Positions 16,128 to 24,805 of a DNA stretch of 64,000 nt are shown in pieces. This stretch comes from Dysosmobacter acutus (GTDB taxonomy: Bacteria > Bacillota > Clostridia > Oscillospirales > Oscillospiraceae). The notes under the pieces are model-generated. The model had not been told where the DNA came from. It saw only the letters and a list, made by a program, of their open reading frames with translations, and did no database searches. Numbering within the stretch: position 1 is the stretch's first letter; each line of letters opens with the position of its first letter. Where the stretch lies: contig NZ_JAHLQN010000001.1 in assembly GCF_018919205.1 (NCBI RefSeq), positions 992,001 through 1,056,000 of the forward strand. Reading direction: 5' to 3'. A program made the translations under genes and the position numbers.

Positions 16128-16429
16128 TGAGACACTATATCCTCCTTGGAAGCACAGTGGCCTTTACGCTGCTGATTCTTGCCGCTTTGATCCGCTCCAT
16201 CCTGGGACCTCGGTTTACAGACCGGATTGTGGCGGTCAATGTATTGAACACCATGGTGGTGGCGGTGATCAGCATTCTGTCGGTCTGGCTGGGAGAGGAC
16301 TATTTGGTGGATGTGGCGCTGGTTTACGCGCTGCTGAGTTTTTTGACAGTTGTGGTGCTCTCCCGCCTGGTGCTGGCCCGACGGCGCAGGAGCGGGGTCA
16401 AATTCCACAGCAAGGAGGGAAAGCTGTGA
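16124..16429 (+). CDS. mrpF: Antiporter subunit F (MrpF/MnhF)
   Basis: 101 residues, three membrane helices, with the MrpF signature 'RSILGPRFTDRIVAVNVLNT' in the first loop and 'DVALVYALLSFLTVVVLSR' in the last helix. Small accessory membrane subunit of the Mrp complex. The ATG at 16124 overlaps the mrpE stop (ATGA), so translation is coupled; the upstream open frame is only the extension of this frame into mrpE. Confidence 0.88.
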   Translation: MMRHYILLGSTVAFTLLILAALIRSILGPRFTDRIVAVNVLNTMVVAVISILSVWLGEDYLVDVALVYALLSFLTVVVLSRLVLARRRRSGVKFHSKEGKL

Positions 16430-16734
16430 CGGCAATTGGAATTGCATTCGTGCTCTTTGGACTTTTTGTGTTTTTCACCTGCGTGGTGGGGCTGTACCGG
16501 CTGGACTATGTACTGAACCGGATGCACGCCGCCGCGCTGTGCGATGCACTGGGGATTTTTTCTGTTCTGGTGGGGCTGATTTTCCTGCGGGGCATCTCCA
16601 TGACAGGCTTTAAGCTTGGGCTGATTTTGCTGTTTCTCTGGTTTACCAGCCCGGTGGCAAGCCATCTGCTGGCGGAGATGGAGACGGCGACCAATCCCGA
16701 CCTGGAGCGGGAATGCGAGGTGGAGAGAAGATGA
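16426..16734 (+). CDS. mrpG: Antiporter subunit G (MrpG/MnhG)
   Basis: 102 residues, three membrane helices. 'VVGLYRLDYVLNRMHAAALCDALG' spans the family signature (aromatic-Arg-hydrophobic-x-D...RMHA), here near residues 20-43, and 'LILLFLWFTSPVASHLLA' is the conserved third helix. Start is GTG at 16426, overlapping the mrpF stop as GTGA, with AAGGAGGGAAA seven bases upstream. The open frame extends further upstream but without a start or ribosome site that fits the family. Confidence 0.87.
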   Translation: MTAIGIAFVLFGLFVFFTCVVGLYRLDYVLNRMHAAALCDALGIFSVLVGLIFLRGISMTGFKLGLILLFLWFTSPVASHLLAEMETATNPDLERECEVERR

Positions 16735-16982
16735 CCGGCCTTGAAAACATCCTGCTGCTTGGGCTGATTCTTACGGCGGCAGCGGCTCCGCTGTGCCGGA
16801 GGCTGTTGGTGATGGTGATTGTCTATATGTCCTTCAGCCTGCTGATGGCGATCCTGTGGAGCCTGCTGCAAAGTCCGGACCTTGCCATCACCGAGGCCGC
16901 TGTGGGCGCGGGAATCACCAGCATCCTCTTTTTCCTGACGCTGCGGAGAATCCATGCGCTGAAGGGGACGAAAGATGAGTAA
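16731..16982 (+). CDS. MbhD-like subunit (DUF4040), detached MrpA piece
   Basis: 83 residues with three membrane helices. The segment 'SPDLAITEAAVGAGITSILF' matches the short MbhD/DUF4040 subunit, which in canonical Mrp systems is fused within the C-terminal part of MrpA. Its existence as a free gene is the arrangement seen in membrane-bound hydrogenase (Mbh)-type modules. Start ATG 16731 overlaps the mrpG stop (ATGA); an ATG at 16713 upstream is possible but leaves the ribosome site GAGGTGGAGAG behind it. Confidence 0.8.
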   Translation: MTGLENILLLGLILTAAAAPLCRRLLVMVIVYMSFSLLMAILWSLLQSPDLAITEAAVGAGITSILFFLTLRRIHALKGTKDE

Positions 16983-17850
16983 GTGGAGCCATTTCGCCGA
17001 CTGGGTCAACGGGGACTACCAGCCCAGGGAGTACGTACTCTTTACCATGGCCACCAAGCCCAGGAGGGAAAGGCGCAGTGAGGAAGAGGAGAGCCGTCAG
17101 GACCAGCGCCATCTGAGGAGTTTTTTCCGATTCTATCCCATTGCCGCCGTGGCCATCACCCTGTGCATGGTGGGAATCCTGCTGGTGACGGCACTCTCTC
17201 TGCCGCCCTTTGGAAACCCTGATAACCCCACCAACAACGATGTGGCAGAGCACTACATCGAGATGAGCGAGGAGGAGACCGGCGCCACCAACGCCGTCAC
17301 CGGTATGATCCTCAACTATCGTGGATTTGACACCTTTGGTGAATCCTGCGTGCTGTTTTTGGCAGTGAACTGCGTGATCATGCTTCTCCGGCGGGACGAT
17401 GAGGAGAACTCCATTCGCCTGCGGGGAAAGAGGGAGTGCATTGAAGAGGCGCCGGCGGACCTGATCCTGCAGCAGGCCGCGCGGCTGATGATTCCGCTGA
17501 TTGTTCTCTTTGGCGCCTATGTACTGCTCAACGGCCATTCCTCACCGGGGGGTGGATTCTCCGGCGGCACGATCTTAGGCGGCGCGCTGATCCTGTTTTC
17601 CGCCGCCTTTGGGTTTTCCGCGCTTCAGACCTATCTGGACTATGATGTCTACAATGTGGTCCGGGTGCTGGGGCTGGGCGTCTATGCGGTGCTGTACGCG
17701 TTTTACATTTTTGTTGGGGCCAATGGGCTGGGCAGCCATATTTCCACAGAACACGGTGGGCTGATTGCTCCCATTGAGATCGCGGTGGGAATTGTGGTGG
17801 CCTGCACGATATACGGGTTTTACGCCCTCTTTGCACGGGGCGAGATTTGA
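16975..17850 (+). CDS. Fused MbhE-like and MrpB-like antiporter subunit
   Basis: 291 residues. A hydrophilic N-terminus of ~50 residues precedes one membrane helix and an extracytoplasmic stretch containing 'TNAVTGMILNYRGFDTFGE' (about residues 97-118), the hallmark of MbhE, normally part of MrpA's tail. From about residue 160 onward the protein is MrpB-like: 'LNGHSSPGGGFSGGTILGGA' is the diagnostic loop, followed by 'VRVLGLGVYAVLYA'. Thus two subunits are fused in one gene. It overlaps the preceding gene by eight bases. The combination shows how MrpA's C-terminal domain has been redistributed in this operon. Confidence 0.85.
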   Translation: MSKWSHFADWVNGDYQPREYVLFTMATKPRRERRSEEEESRQDQRHLRSFFRFYPIAAVAITLCMVGILLVTALSLPPFGNPDNPTNNDVAEHYIEMSEEETGATNAVTGMILNYRGFDTFGESCVLFLAVNCVIMLLRRDDEENSIRLRGKRECIEEAPADLILQQAARLMIPLIVLFGAYVLLNGHSSPGGGFSGGTILGGALILFSAAFGFSALQTYLDYDVYNVVRVLGLGVYAVLYAFYIFVGANGLGSHISTEHGGLIAPIEIAVGIVVACTIYGFYALFARGEI

Positions 17851-17877
17851 AAAGAGACCGGGGGGAAGGAGGGACGT

Positions 17878-18255
17878 ATGGTCCAGACCATTTTGGACAA
17901 TCGATTTTCCATCACAGCCGTCATTTTGTTCGGCATCGGCTTTGCCAATATGATGCTTCAGGACAATCTGGTCCGCAAGGTGGTGGGGTTTAACATCATG
18001 GACAGCGCCATCTTCTTGATGCTGGCCGCCACCGGCTACATCGACGGGAAGGTGGCGCCCATTGTGGACGCGGCGCTGACCGATCCCTCCCTCTATATCA
18101 ACCCCATCCCCAGCGGGCTGGTTCTTACGGGAATTGTGGTGTCCGTCAGCATCTCCGCCTTTTCCCTGGCGCTGATTCTGCGGATTTATCAGCGCTACCG
18201 CACCGTTTCCCTCCGGGAGCTGCTGGACAAACTGGAGAAGGAGGGGGATCGGTGA
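17878..18255 (+). CDS. mrpC: Antiporter subunit C (MrpC/NuoK-like)
   Basis: 125 residues, three membrane helices homologous to NuoK. 'QDNLVRKVVGFNIMDSAIFLM' around residues 28-48 contains the family pattern (hydrophobic-x-GxxxxxxxxNL), and 'PSGLVLTGIVVSVSISAFSL' is the conserved third helix. NuoK-type subunits sit beside the antiporter-like subunits in proton or sodium translocation. A good ribosome site (GGGGGAAGGAGG) precedes the ATG. The following gene begins within its stop codon (GTGA). Confidence 0.9.
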   Translation: MVQTILDNRFSITAVILFGIGFANMMLQDNLVRKVVGFNIMDSAIFLMLAATGYIDGKVAPIVDAALTDPSLYINPIPSGLVLTGIVVSVSISAFSLALILRIYQRYRTVSLRELLDKLEKEGDR

Positions 18256-19751
18256 GGCCGCTGATTGAAAATTTCCCCTTTTTCTGTATTTTTTTGTGTA
18301 TGGGAACGGGGATTCTGCTGTCCATCGTGAGAAGCGGGCGGGCCGCCTACCGGATCAGCCTCTTTGTCATTGGCGCGGTGGCCTTGATGTCCGCGGTGCT
18401 GGCCGCCTATCTGACGATCCACGACTACAGCTTTCTTTTCCGCATGGGCAAGTTTGCCGCTCCCTATGGGAACGCTCTGAAGGCGGGCCCGCTTCAGGCG
18501 CTGCTGTGCCTGACGTTTTCCGTGGTGATGGGGCTTTCCCTGATGGGGGGAAAGACAGACCTTTTTCAGGATATTTCGCCCAGGCGGCAGCCTTTCTATT
18601 TCATTATGACCAATTTGACTCTGGCGTCTTTGCTGACCCTCACCTACACCACCGATATTTTTACCGGATATGTGTTCATTGAGATCAGCACCATTGCCGC
18701 CTGCGCCATGGTGATGGCCAAGGACACGGGCAGGAATCTCATTGCCACCATCCGCTATCTTTTTATGAGTCTGGTGGGGTCCGGGCTGTTCCTTTTGGGC
18801 GTGACGTTCCTCAACAGCATCACGGGGTATCTCCTGATGCAGGCCCTGCGGGGCAGCGTGGAGGCTCTGGTGGAAAGCGGGCGCTATCAGGTGCCGCTGA
18901 CGGTGGTGATCGGCCTGATCACGGTGGGGCTTGGCATCAAGAGCGCCATGTTCCCCTTCCACTTGTGGCTGCCCGACGCCCACGGCTCCGCCACCACCTC
19001 CTCCAGCGCTATTTTGTCCGGTCTGGTGCTCAAGGGGTACATTGTCCTTCTGATGACCATCTTTGTCCGTGTATTTACCCTTGAGACAGCGGTCAGGTTT
19101 CACATCACCGATGTGGTGCTGATATTCGGACTGCTGGGAATGCTGTTCGGATCCCTGGGGGCCATGCGGGAACACCACATCAAGCGCATGCTGGCCTTTT
19201 CCTCTGTGGCGCAGGTGGGGTATATCTTCATGGGAGTCGGGCTGGGGACCGAGGCGGGCCTGGTGGCCTCGTGCCTCCACATCCTGGTGCACGCCTGCTC
19301 CAAGCCGCTGCTCTTTTGCTGCGCCGGACGGCTCAGCGCTGTCAGCGATCATCACAAGAGCCTGGCCAAGCTGCGCGGCAGCGCCTACCGGGACCTTCTG
19401 GCCGGAGTGGGCTTTACCGTCGGAGCCCTCTCCATGATCGGAATCCCACTTTTCGGAGGCTTTGTCTCCAAGCTCTATTTTGCCAACGCCAGCTTGCTGA
19501 ACTCCGGCCGGACGGCCCTCATTCTGTTGGTGATCGCCGCCAGCACGGTGCTCAACGCCCTCTACTATGTACCGGCGCTGATTTCCATCTGGTCCCGGTC
19601 CGGTTCGGAGGAAACGCTCGCCGCAGCGAGCGCGGCCAAGGACCCGTCCTTCTCCGCCGCCGCAGTTTGCCTGATTGCGGCGGTGCTGACCTTGGGTATC
19701 TTCTATGAGCCGGCGGTGTCCATCATCGAGGCGGGCATCCGGCTGATGTAA
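18252..19751 (+). CDS. Antiporter large subunit D, copy 1 (NuoL/M/N family)
   Basis: 499 residues and about 14 membrane helices of the proton-conducting transporter family. The key charged residues of a channel are kept: a glutamate in 'FIEISTIAACAM' (about residue 142) and lysines in 'GLGIKSAMFPFHLWLPDAH' and 'LVLKGYI'. 'MLAFSSVAQVGYI' is the conserved K/H-region helix. This is the first of four such subunits in the operon. Start is GTG 18252, overlapping mrpC by GTGA and preceded by AAGGAGGGGG. Confidence 0.88.
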   Translation: MRPLIENFPFFCIFLCMGTGILLSIVRSGRAAYRISLFVIGAVALMSAVLAAYLTIHDYSFLFRMGKFAAPYGNALKAGPLQALLCLTFSVVMGLSLMGGKTDLFQDISPRRQPFYFIMTNLTLASLLTLTYTTDIFTGYVFIEISTIAACAMVMAKDTGRNLIATIRYLFMSLVGSGLFLLGVTFLNSITGYLLMQALRGSVEALVESGRYQVPLTVVIGLITVGLGIKSAMFPFHLWLPDAHGSATTSSSAILSGLVLKGYIVLLMTIFVRVFTLETAVRFHITDVVLIFGLLGMLFGSLGAMREHHIKRMLAFSSVAQVGYIFMGVGLGTEAGLVASCLHILVHACSKPLLFCCAGRLSAVSDHHKSLAKLRGSAYRDLLAGVGFTVGALSMIGIPLFGGFVSKLYFANASLLNSGRTALILLVIAASTVLNALYYVPALISIWSRSGSEETLAAASAAKDPSFSAAAVCLIAAVLTLGIFYEPAVSIIEAGIRLM

Positions 19752-19771
19752 AACTTCCACAAGAAAGCGAG

Positions 19772-21232
19772 GTGAGACCGTTGCTGCTGGCCCCCCTTCT
19801 GATCCCGTTTGCCGGCGGGTGCATTGTGTTTTTTGAAAAGCGGGAGAGGCAGAGAAATGCCGCCGTTCTCTGCACGGTGTGGCTCACCGCGCTCTCGGCC
19901 CTTCTGGTCTGCCTGCTGCCTGCGGCGCCCATGGAGCTGCTGACCATTGAGGGGCATCTGACCCTGGCCCTTGCAGTGGACCCGCTGGGACGGTTTTTCC
20001 TTCTTCTGATCTCCGGCATCTGGATCGTGGTGACCTATTTTGCCTTTCCCTATATCCGTCATGTGGGGAAGGAACAGCAGTTTTTCGGATTTTTCACCAT
20101 GGCGTTGGGTACCCTGATGGGGCTGTCCCTGTCACGCAACTTCATCACATTTTATATGTTTTTCGAGCTGATGACGCTTTTGACGGTTCCGCTGGTGCTG
20201 CACACCGGGGACGCCGGCGCCCGGGGCGCTTCCTTAAAATACCTGGGATACTCCGTGCTTGGGGCCGGCATTGCCCTGGCAGGTTTTTTCTTCCTGGCCC
20301 CCTACCTGACTTCCTTTGACTTTGCGGCCGGCGGCGCGCTGGATACCGTCCGGGCTGGGGAGCACCGCCAGATGCTGCTGATCGTCTACTTTCTGATGGT
20401 CATCGGATTTGGCTGCAAGGCGGGCCTGCTGCCCATGCAGGCCTGGCTGACCACCGCCCATCCGGTGGCTCCGGCCCCGGCATCGGCCCTTTTGTCCGGC
20501 GTGATCACAAAAGCGGGCGTGCTGGGGATCCTGCGGGTGACGTTTTACCTCTATGGCGACGACTTCCTGCGGGGGACCTGGGTTCAGGAGGTGCTGCTGA
20601 TCCTGACCCTGACCACCATTTTCACCGGCTCCATGCTGGCTTACAAGGAAAAGGTGCTGAAAAAGCGGCTGGCCTACTCCACGGTCAGCCAGATCTCCTA
20701 CGCGCTGTTCGGCATCTTTTTGCTGACAAAACAGGGGATGGCGGGGGCCCTTTTGCAGATACTGTTCCACGCCATCGCCAAGGACGCGCTGTTTTTGGCC
20801 GCGGGTGCCATCCTCTACATGACCAGCGCCACCCGGGTGGACCAGCTTGAGGGCATTGGAAAGAAAATGCCGGTTACCATGTGGTGCTTTTCCATCGCGT
20901 CGCTGTCCCTGATCGGGATTCCGCCCATGAGCGGCTTTGTCAGCAAGTGGTATCTGGCCTTAGGTGCCATGGACAGCAACTTCCGTGGGATCGCCCTGGT
21001 GGGAATCGTGGTGCTGCTGGTATCCGCCCTGCTGACGGCAGGATATCTTCTGCCCATCATCACCCGGGGCTTTTTCCCCGGCAAGGGGGTCATCGTGGAG
21101 CACCGGGAGGCCGGGCGGCTGATGACCGTACCCATGATGGTGCTCTCCGCCCTGACGGTTGTCCTGGGGATAGTGCCCGGGATTGTTTCACAGCAGCTGA
21201 CGGGGCTCATTCGTCTGCTGTTTTGCTCCTGA
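19772..21232 (+). CDS. Antiporter large subunit D, copy 2 (NuoL/M/N family)
   Basis: 486 residues, about 14 membrane helices. Channel residues are present: glutamate in 'FFELMTLLTVPL' (about residue 133), lysine in 'GFGCKAGLLPMQAWLTTAHP' and a second in 'GVITKAGV'; 'RLAYSTVSQISY' marks the following helix. It is paralogous to the copies on either side but clearly diverged, so the triplication is old. Start is uncertain between GTG 19772 and TTG 19781, the latter having GAGGTGA at a normal spacing. Confidence 0.87.
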   Translation: MRPLLLAPLLIPFAGGCIVFFEKRERQRNAAVLCTVWLTALSALLVCLLPAAPMELLTIEGHLTLALAVDPLGRFFLLLISGIWIVVTYFAFPYIRHVGKEQQFFGFFTMALGTLMGLSLSRNFITFYMFFELMTLLTVPLVLHTGDAGARGASLKYLGYSVLGAGIALAGFFFLAPYLTSFDFAAGGALDTVRAGEHRQMLLIVYFLMVIGFGCKAGLLPMQAWLTTAHPVAPAPASALLSGVITKAGVLGILRVTFYLYGDDFLRGTWVQEVLLILTLTTIFTGSMLAYKEKVLKKRLAYSTVSQISYALFGIFLLTKQGMAGALLQILFHAIAKDALFLAAGAILYMTSATRVDQLEGIGKKMPVTMWCFSIASLSLIGIPPMSGFVSKWYLALGAMDSNFRGIALVGIVVLLVSALLTAGYLLPIITRGFFPGKGVIVEHREAGRLMTVPMMVLSALTVVLGIVPGIVSQQLTGLIRLLFCS

Positions 21233-21263
21233 GCCGCATTTCAAGAGAAAGGAGGCGCCTGAA

Positions 21264-22751
21264 ATGGGAAGCCTGCTGGCCGCTGCGATCCTTTTCCCCA
21301 TTCTGACGGGAACCGGGCTTATGATCTGGAATCCGGGGCAGAAAAAGCACAGGGAGCGCTACGTCCTTTTTGTCACCGCAGTCACCTCGCTTTTGGCGGC
21401 ATCCTGTATCTTCCTCTCCTGGAAATTGGGGGTGGACGCGTTCACCTGCACACCGGTCCGCTTTTCCCAGGCGCTCTCTTTGACGCTGCGCGTTGACGGC
21501 GCATCCCGCCTCTTTGGGGCCATGATCGCCGCGCTGTGGCCGGTGACGGCGATCTATGCCTTTGAATACATGCAGCACGAGGGCAGTGAGAACCGGTTTT
21601 TCGGGTTTTTCACCATTGCCTTCGGCGTGGTGTTGGGGGTGGCTTTTGCGGCCAACTTTTTGACGCTGTACCTGTTTTACGAGCTGCTGACGCTGGCTAC
21701 GCTGCCGCTGGTGATGCACGCCATGGATCACCAGGCCCGCTATGCCGGAAAGAAGTACCTGATCTACTCCCTCTCCGGCGCGGCCTTTGCCTTCATCGGG
21801 ATGGTATTTTTACTCAACTACGGCACCAGTCTGGACTTTTCGCTGGGCGGCGTACTAAATGAGACGCTGGTCGCCGGCAATGAACAGATGCTGCTGTGGG
21901 CGTTTTTGTGCGCGTTTTTCGGGTTTGGGGTGAAAGCCGCCATCTTCCCCTTTCACGGCTGGCTGCCGGACGCCTCAGTGGCGCCCACCCCGGTCTCGGC
22001 GCTGCTGCACGCCGTGGCAGTGGTGAAGTCCGGTATCTTTGCGGTGATGAGGCTCATCTACTTTGGATTTGGCGCGGACTTTCTCCGGGGAACCTTTGCC
22101 CAGGACGTGACCATGGCCGCGGCCATTGTCACCATTGTTTACGGTTCGGCCAGGGCGCTGCGGACGCCCCACTTAAAACGGCGGCTGGCTTACTCCACGG
22201 TCAGCAATCTCTCCTACATCCTCTTTGGATTTACCCTGATGACGCCGGAGGGAATGGCCGGCGGGCTGACCCATATGGTCTATCACGCCGTTATCAAGAT
22301 CACCCTGTTTTTCTGCGCCGGGGCGATCCTCTGCAAAACAGGGAAGGAATACGTCTATGACCTGGAGGGGTTCGGCCACGCCATGCCGGTTGTGTTCGGA
22401 ACGTTTACCATCTCCTCTGTGGCACTGATCGGTGTGCCGCCCCTGGGGGGATTCGTGGGAAAGTGGTGCATCGCCTCCGCAGCTGTGGCCACGGGAAGGC
22501 CGATTGCCTACTGGGGGATCGGGGCGCTGATTCTCTCCACGCTTCTGACCACCCTCTATCTGATGACGGTGGTGCTGCGGGGATATTTCCCGGTGGGCGA
22601 GGAGTACCGCTCCGGCCTGGAACGTGTCGCCGACCCGGGCGCAAACATGAAGGGGACCATGATTTTTCTGACGGCGGCGGGAATCGCGGCGGCCTTTTGT
22701 TCAGGAGAGCTTATTCATCTGATCCGGCAGGCCGCCTACGGATTATTCTGA
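21264..22751 (+). CDS. Antiporter large subunit D, copy 3 (NuoL/M/N family)
   Basis: 495 residues, about 14 membrane helices. Conserved positions are the glutamate in 'LFYELLTLATLPLV' (about residue 139), lysines in 'GFGVKAAIFPFHGWLPDA' and 'AVAVVKSGI', and 'RRLAYSTVSNLSYI'. 'HAVAVVKSG' resembles the NuoM/MrpA-type lysine/histidine segment, making this the most NuoM-like of the four. Ribosome site AAAGGAGG precedes the ATG at normal distance. It likely forms one of four adjacent ion channels of the complex. Confidence 0.88.
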   Translation: MGSLLAAAILFPILTGTGLMIWNPGQKKHRERYVLFVTAVTSLLAASCIFLSWKLGVDAFTCTPVRFSQALSLTLRVDGASRLFGAMIAALWPVTAIYAFEYMQHEGSENRFFGFFTIAFGVVLGVAFAANFLTLYLFYELLTLATLPLVMHAMDHQARYAGKKYLIYSLSGAAFAFIGMVFLLNYGTSLDFSLGGVLNETLVAGNEQMLLWAFLCAFFGFGVKAAIFPFHGWLPDASVAPTPVSALLHAVAVVKSGIFAVMRLIYFGFGADFLRGTFAQDVTMAAAIVTIVYGSARALRTPHLKRRLAYSTVSNLSYILFGFTLMTPEGMAGGLTHMVYHAVIKITLFFCAGAILCKTGKEYVYDLEGFGHAMPVVFGTFTISSVALIGVPPLGGFVGKWCIASAAVATGRPIAYWGIGALILSTLLTTLYLMTVVLRGYFPVGEEYRSGLERVADPGANMKGTMIFLTAAGIAAAFCSGELIHLIRQAAYGLF

Positions 22752-22764
22752 GAAAGGAGGAGTT

Positions 22765-24720
22765 ATGGCGTCGTTTCTGCTGGTATTTTTGGTGTGTTTC
22801 CCCATGGTGATGGGATTTGTGTGCTACGTGATCGGGCGGCGCCACCGGGACATCCAGGATCACTACGTGGTTGTCACGGCGGCTGTGGAACTGGCGGCGG
22901 CGCTGCTTGTGCTGTTTGTGCAGGGGCGGGAGCTGACGTTGGGCGGTATTTGCGGGTTTGGAATTTCCCTGAGCCCGGATGGATTTCACGGACTGCTGGC
23001 GATCCTGGCCGCATTTTTGTGGCTGATGACGGCACTGCCCTCCCGGGAATACTTTGCCGAATCAGACAGCCGCACCCGGTACTACCTCTTTTACCTGTTG
23101 ACCCTGGGGGCGCTGATGGGGGTGTTTTTGTCCAATGACCTGTTTACCACCTTCCTCTTTTTTGAGATGATGTCCTTCACCTCCTACATCTGGGTGGTGC
23201 AAAACGAGACAAGGGAGGCCATCCGGGCGTCGGACACCTACCTTGCCGTGGCGGTCATCGGTGGAATGACGCTGCTGATGGGGCTCTTCTTGCTGCAGGA
23301 TCTGTTCGGCACGCTGCGCATTGAGGCCCTGGGGCCGCTGGTGACAGGGCTGCCGGAGGCCAAGTTGGGCCAGCTGTACGCTGCGGGAGGCTGCTGCCTC
23401 TTCGGGTTTGGGGCAAAGGCCGGCATGTTCCCCCTGCATATCTGGCTGCCCAAGGCACACCCGGTGGCGCCGGCACCATCTTCGGCGCTTTTGTCCGGCA
23501 TCCTGACGAAATCCGGGATTTATGGAATTTTAGTCATCAGCTGCAATCTCTTCCTATATGATATGGCATGGGGCAAGCTCATTTTGCTGCTGGGCGTGAT
23601 CACCATGTTGGGCGGAGCTGTGCTGGCGGTGTTTTCCATCGATCTGAAGCGGACGCTGGCCTGTTCGTCCATGTCCCAGATCGGGTTCATTTTGGTGGGC
23701 GTGGGGATGCAGGTGCTGCTCAACCGGGAAAACGCGCTGGCCGCGGCGGGAACTGTGCTGCACCTTGTGAATCACTCGCTGATTAAGCTTGTTCTGTTTG
23801 TGGCCGCCGGAGTGGTCTACCGGGGCACCCATTCGCTGAATCTCAACGCGGTACGGGGCTTTGCCAACGACCGGCCGCGCCTGGCGGCCGTCTTTACCAT
23901 CGGAGCGCTGTCCATCTGCGGCGTGCCGCTGTTTTCCGGCTATGTGAGCAAAACGCTGCTTCACGAGAGCATTGTGGAGTACATACACCTCCTGGGGGAA
24001 GAAGGTGTGAGCACCGGGGCCTATCAAGCGGTGGAAGCGCTGTTCCTCTTTACCGGAGGCCTTACGGTGGCTTACATGACCAAGCTTTTTGTGGCGCTGT
24101 GCATTGACCCGAAGATGCCCGGACACCACGTGCCGCCGGCTCAGTATATGGACCGCTCCACTGCCGCGGCCATGGGGATGGGAGCGCTGCTGCTGGTGGG
24201 AATGGGGATGACACCCACCCTTACTATGGAGCGATTGGCCCGGTTTTCCCAGGAGTTCCTCCACGCCGCGCCGCTGGAGAGCCACGTCCACTATTTTGCC
24301 TGGGTGAATCTGAAGGGGGCGCTGATCTCCCTTGGCATTGGACTCTGCGTCTATTTTTTGTTCATCCGAACCTGTCTGATGAAACGGGGACACAACGGGG
24401 AATGGGTCTACATAGACCGGTGGCCCCGGTGGCTGGATATTGAGGAGAGGATCTACCGCCCGGCTCTGGACGCCGCGGCCTTTCTTGGCGCAATGGCGGC
24501 GCGTACCTTGTCCTCCGTGGGCGACACGGTGCTGGAGATGGGGCGGAGGGTGCTTTTTTTGAAGGCCCCGGGAATCATTGTTCCAAAGGGCAACGAGGAG
24601 TTCGGCACCTATGCAAAAGAGCCCCGCAAGCACACGGTGCTCAAGACATTTTCCTTTGACCTGCTGCTGGCGGGACTGGGATTGGTGAGCGCTCTGCTCT
24701 ACATTTTAATTCGCACATAG
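22765..24720 (+). CDS. Antiporter largest subunit (MrpA/HyfB/NuoL-like)
   Basis: 651 residues with an antiporter core of about 14 helices plus a C-terminal extension (about residues 500-651) that has one helix, an amphipathic stretch and a final membrane anchor, reminiscent of the lateral arm of NuoL/HyfB. Channel residues are kept: glutamate in 'FFEMMSFTSYIW' (about 132), lysine in 'GFGAKAGMFPLHIWLPKAHP' and 'GILTKSGI', and 'RTLACSSMSQIGFI'. It lacks the MbhD/MbhE tail that MrpA normally carries, because those parts are encoded at 16731-17850. Last gene of the operon, followed by a terminator. Confidence 0.87.
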   Translation: MASFLLVFLVCFPMVMGFVCYVIGRRHRDIQDHYVVVTAAVELAAALLVLFVQGRELTLGGICGFGISLSPDGFHGLLAILAAFLWLMTALPSREYFAESDSRTRYYLFYLLTLGALMGVFLSNDLFTTFLFFEMMSFTSYIWVVQNETREAIRASDTYLAVAVIGGMTLLMGLFLLQDLFGTLRIEALGPLVTGLPEAKLGQLYAAGGCCLFGFGAKAGMFPLHIWLPKAHPVAPAPSSALLSGILTKSGIYGILVISCNLFLYDMAWGKLILLLGVITMLGGAVLAVFSIDLKRTLACSSMSQIGFILVGVGMQVLLNRENALAAAGTVLHLVNHSLIKLVLFVAAGVVYRGTHSLNLNAVRGFANDRPRLAAVFTIGALSICGVPLFSGYVSKTLLHESIVEYIHLLGEEGVSTGAYQAVEALFLFTGGLTVAYMTKLFVALCIDPKMPGHHVPPAQYMDRSTAAAMGMGALLLVGMGMTPTLTMERLARFSQEFLHAAPLESHVHYFAWVNLKGALISLGIGLCVYFLFIRTCLMKRGHNGEWVYIDRWPRWLDIEERIYRPALDAAAFLGAMAARTLSSVGDTVLEMGRRVLFLKAPGIIVPKGNEEFGTYAKEPRKHTVLKTFSFDLLLAGLGLVSALLYILIRT

Positions 24721-24721
24721 G

Positions 24722-24751
24722 AAAAAGGGAGAGGATTCCTCTCCCTTTTTT
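24722..24751 (+). terminator. Terminator of the Mrp operon
   Basis: Hairpin AAAGGGAGAGGATTCCTCTCCC followed by six T, immediately after the last stop codon. Confidence 0.88.
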
Positions 24752-24805
24752 GATCGCCATGCACAAAGGAGAACAAACGGCAAGAGGGAAGGAAAGGAAT
24801 TATGC

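Noticed and set aside
18195..19760. 521-codon minus-strand frame within the Mrp operon
   Set aside because: Opposite a clear NuoL/M/N-family gene; translation is His/Gln/Gly-rich, typical of antisense of membrane proteins.
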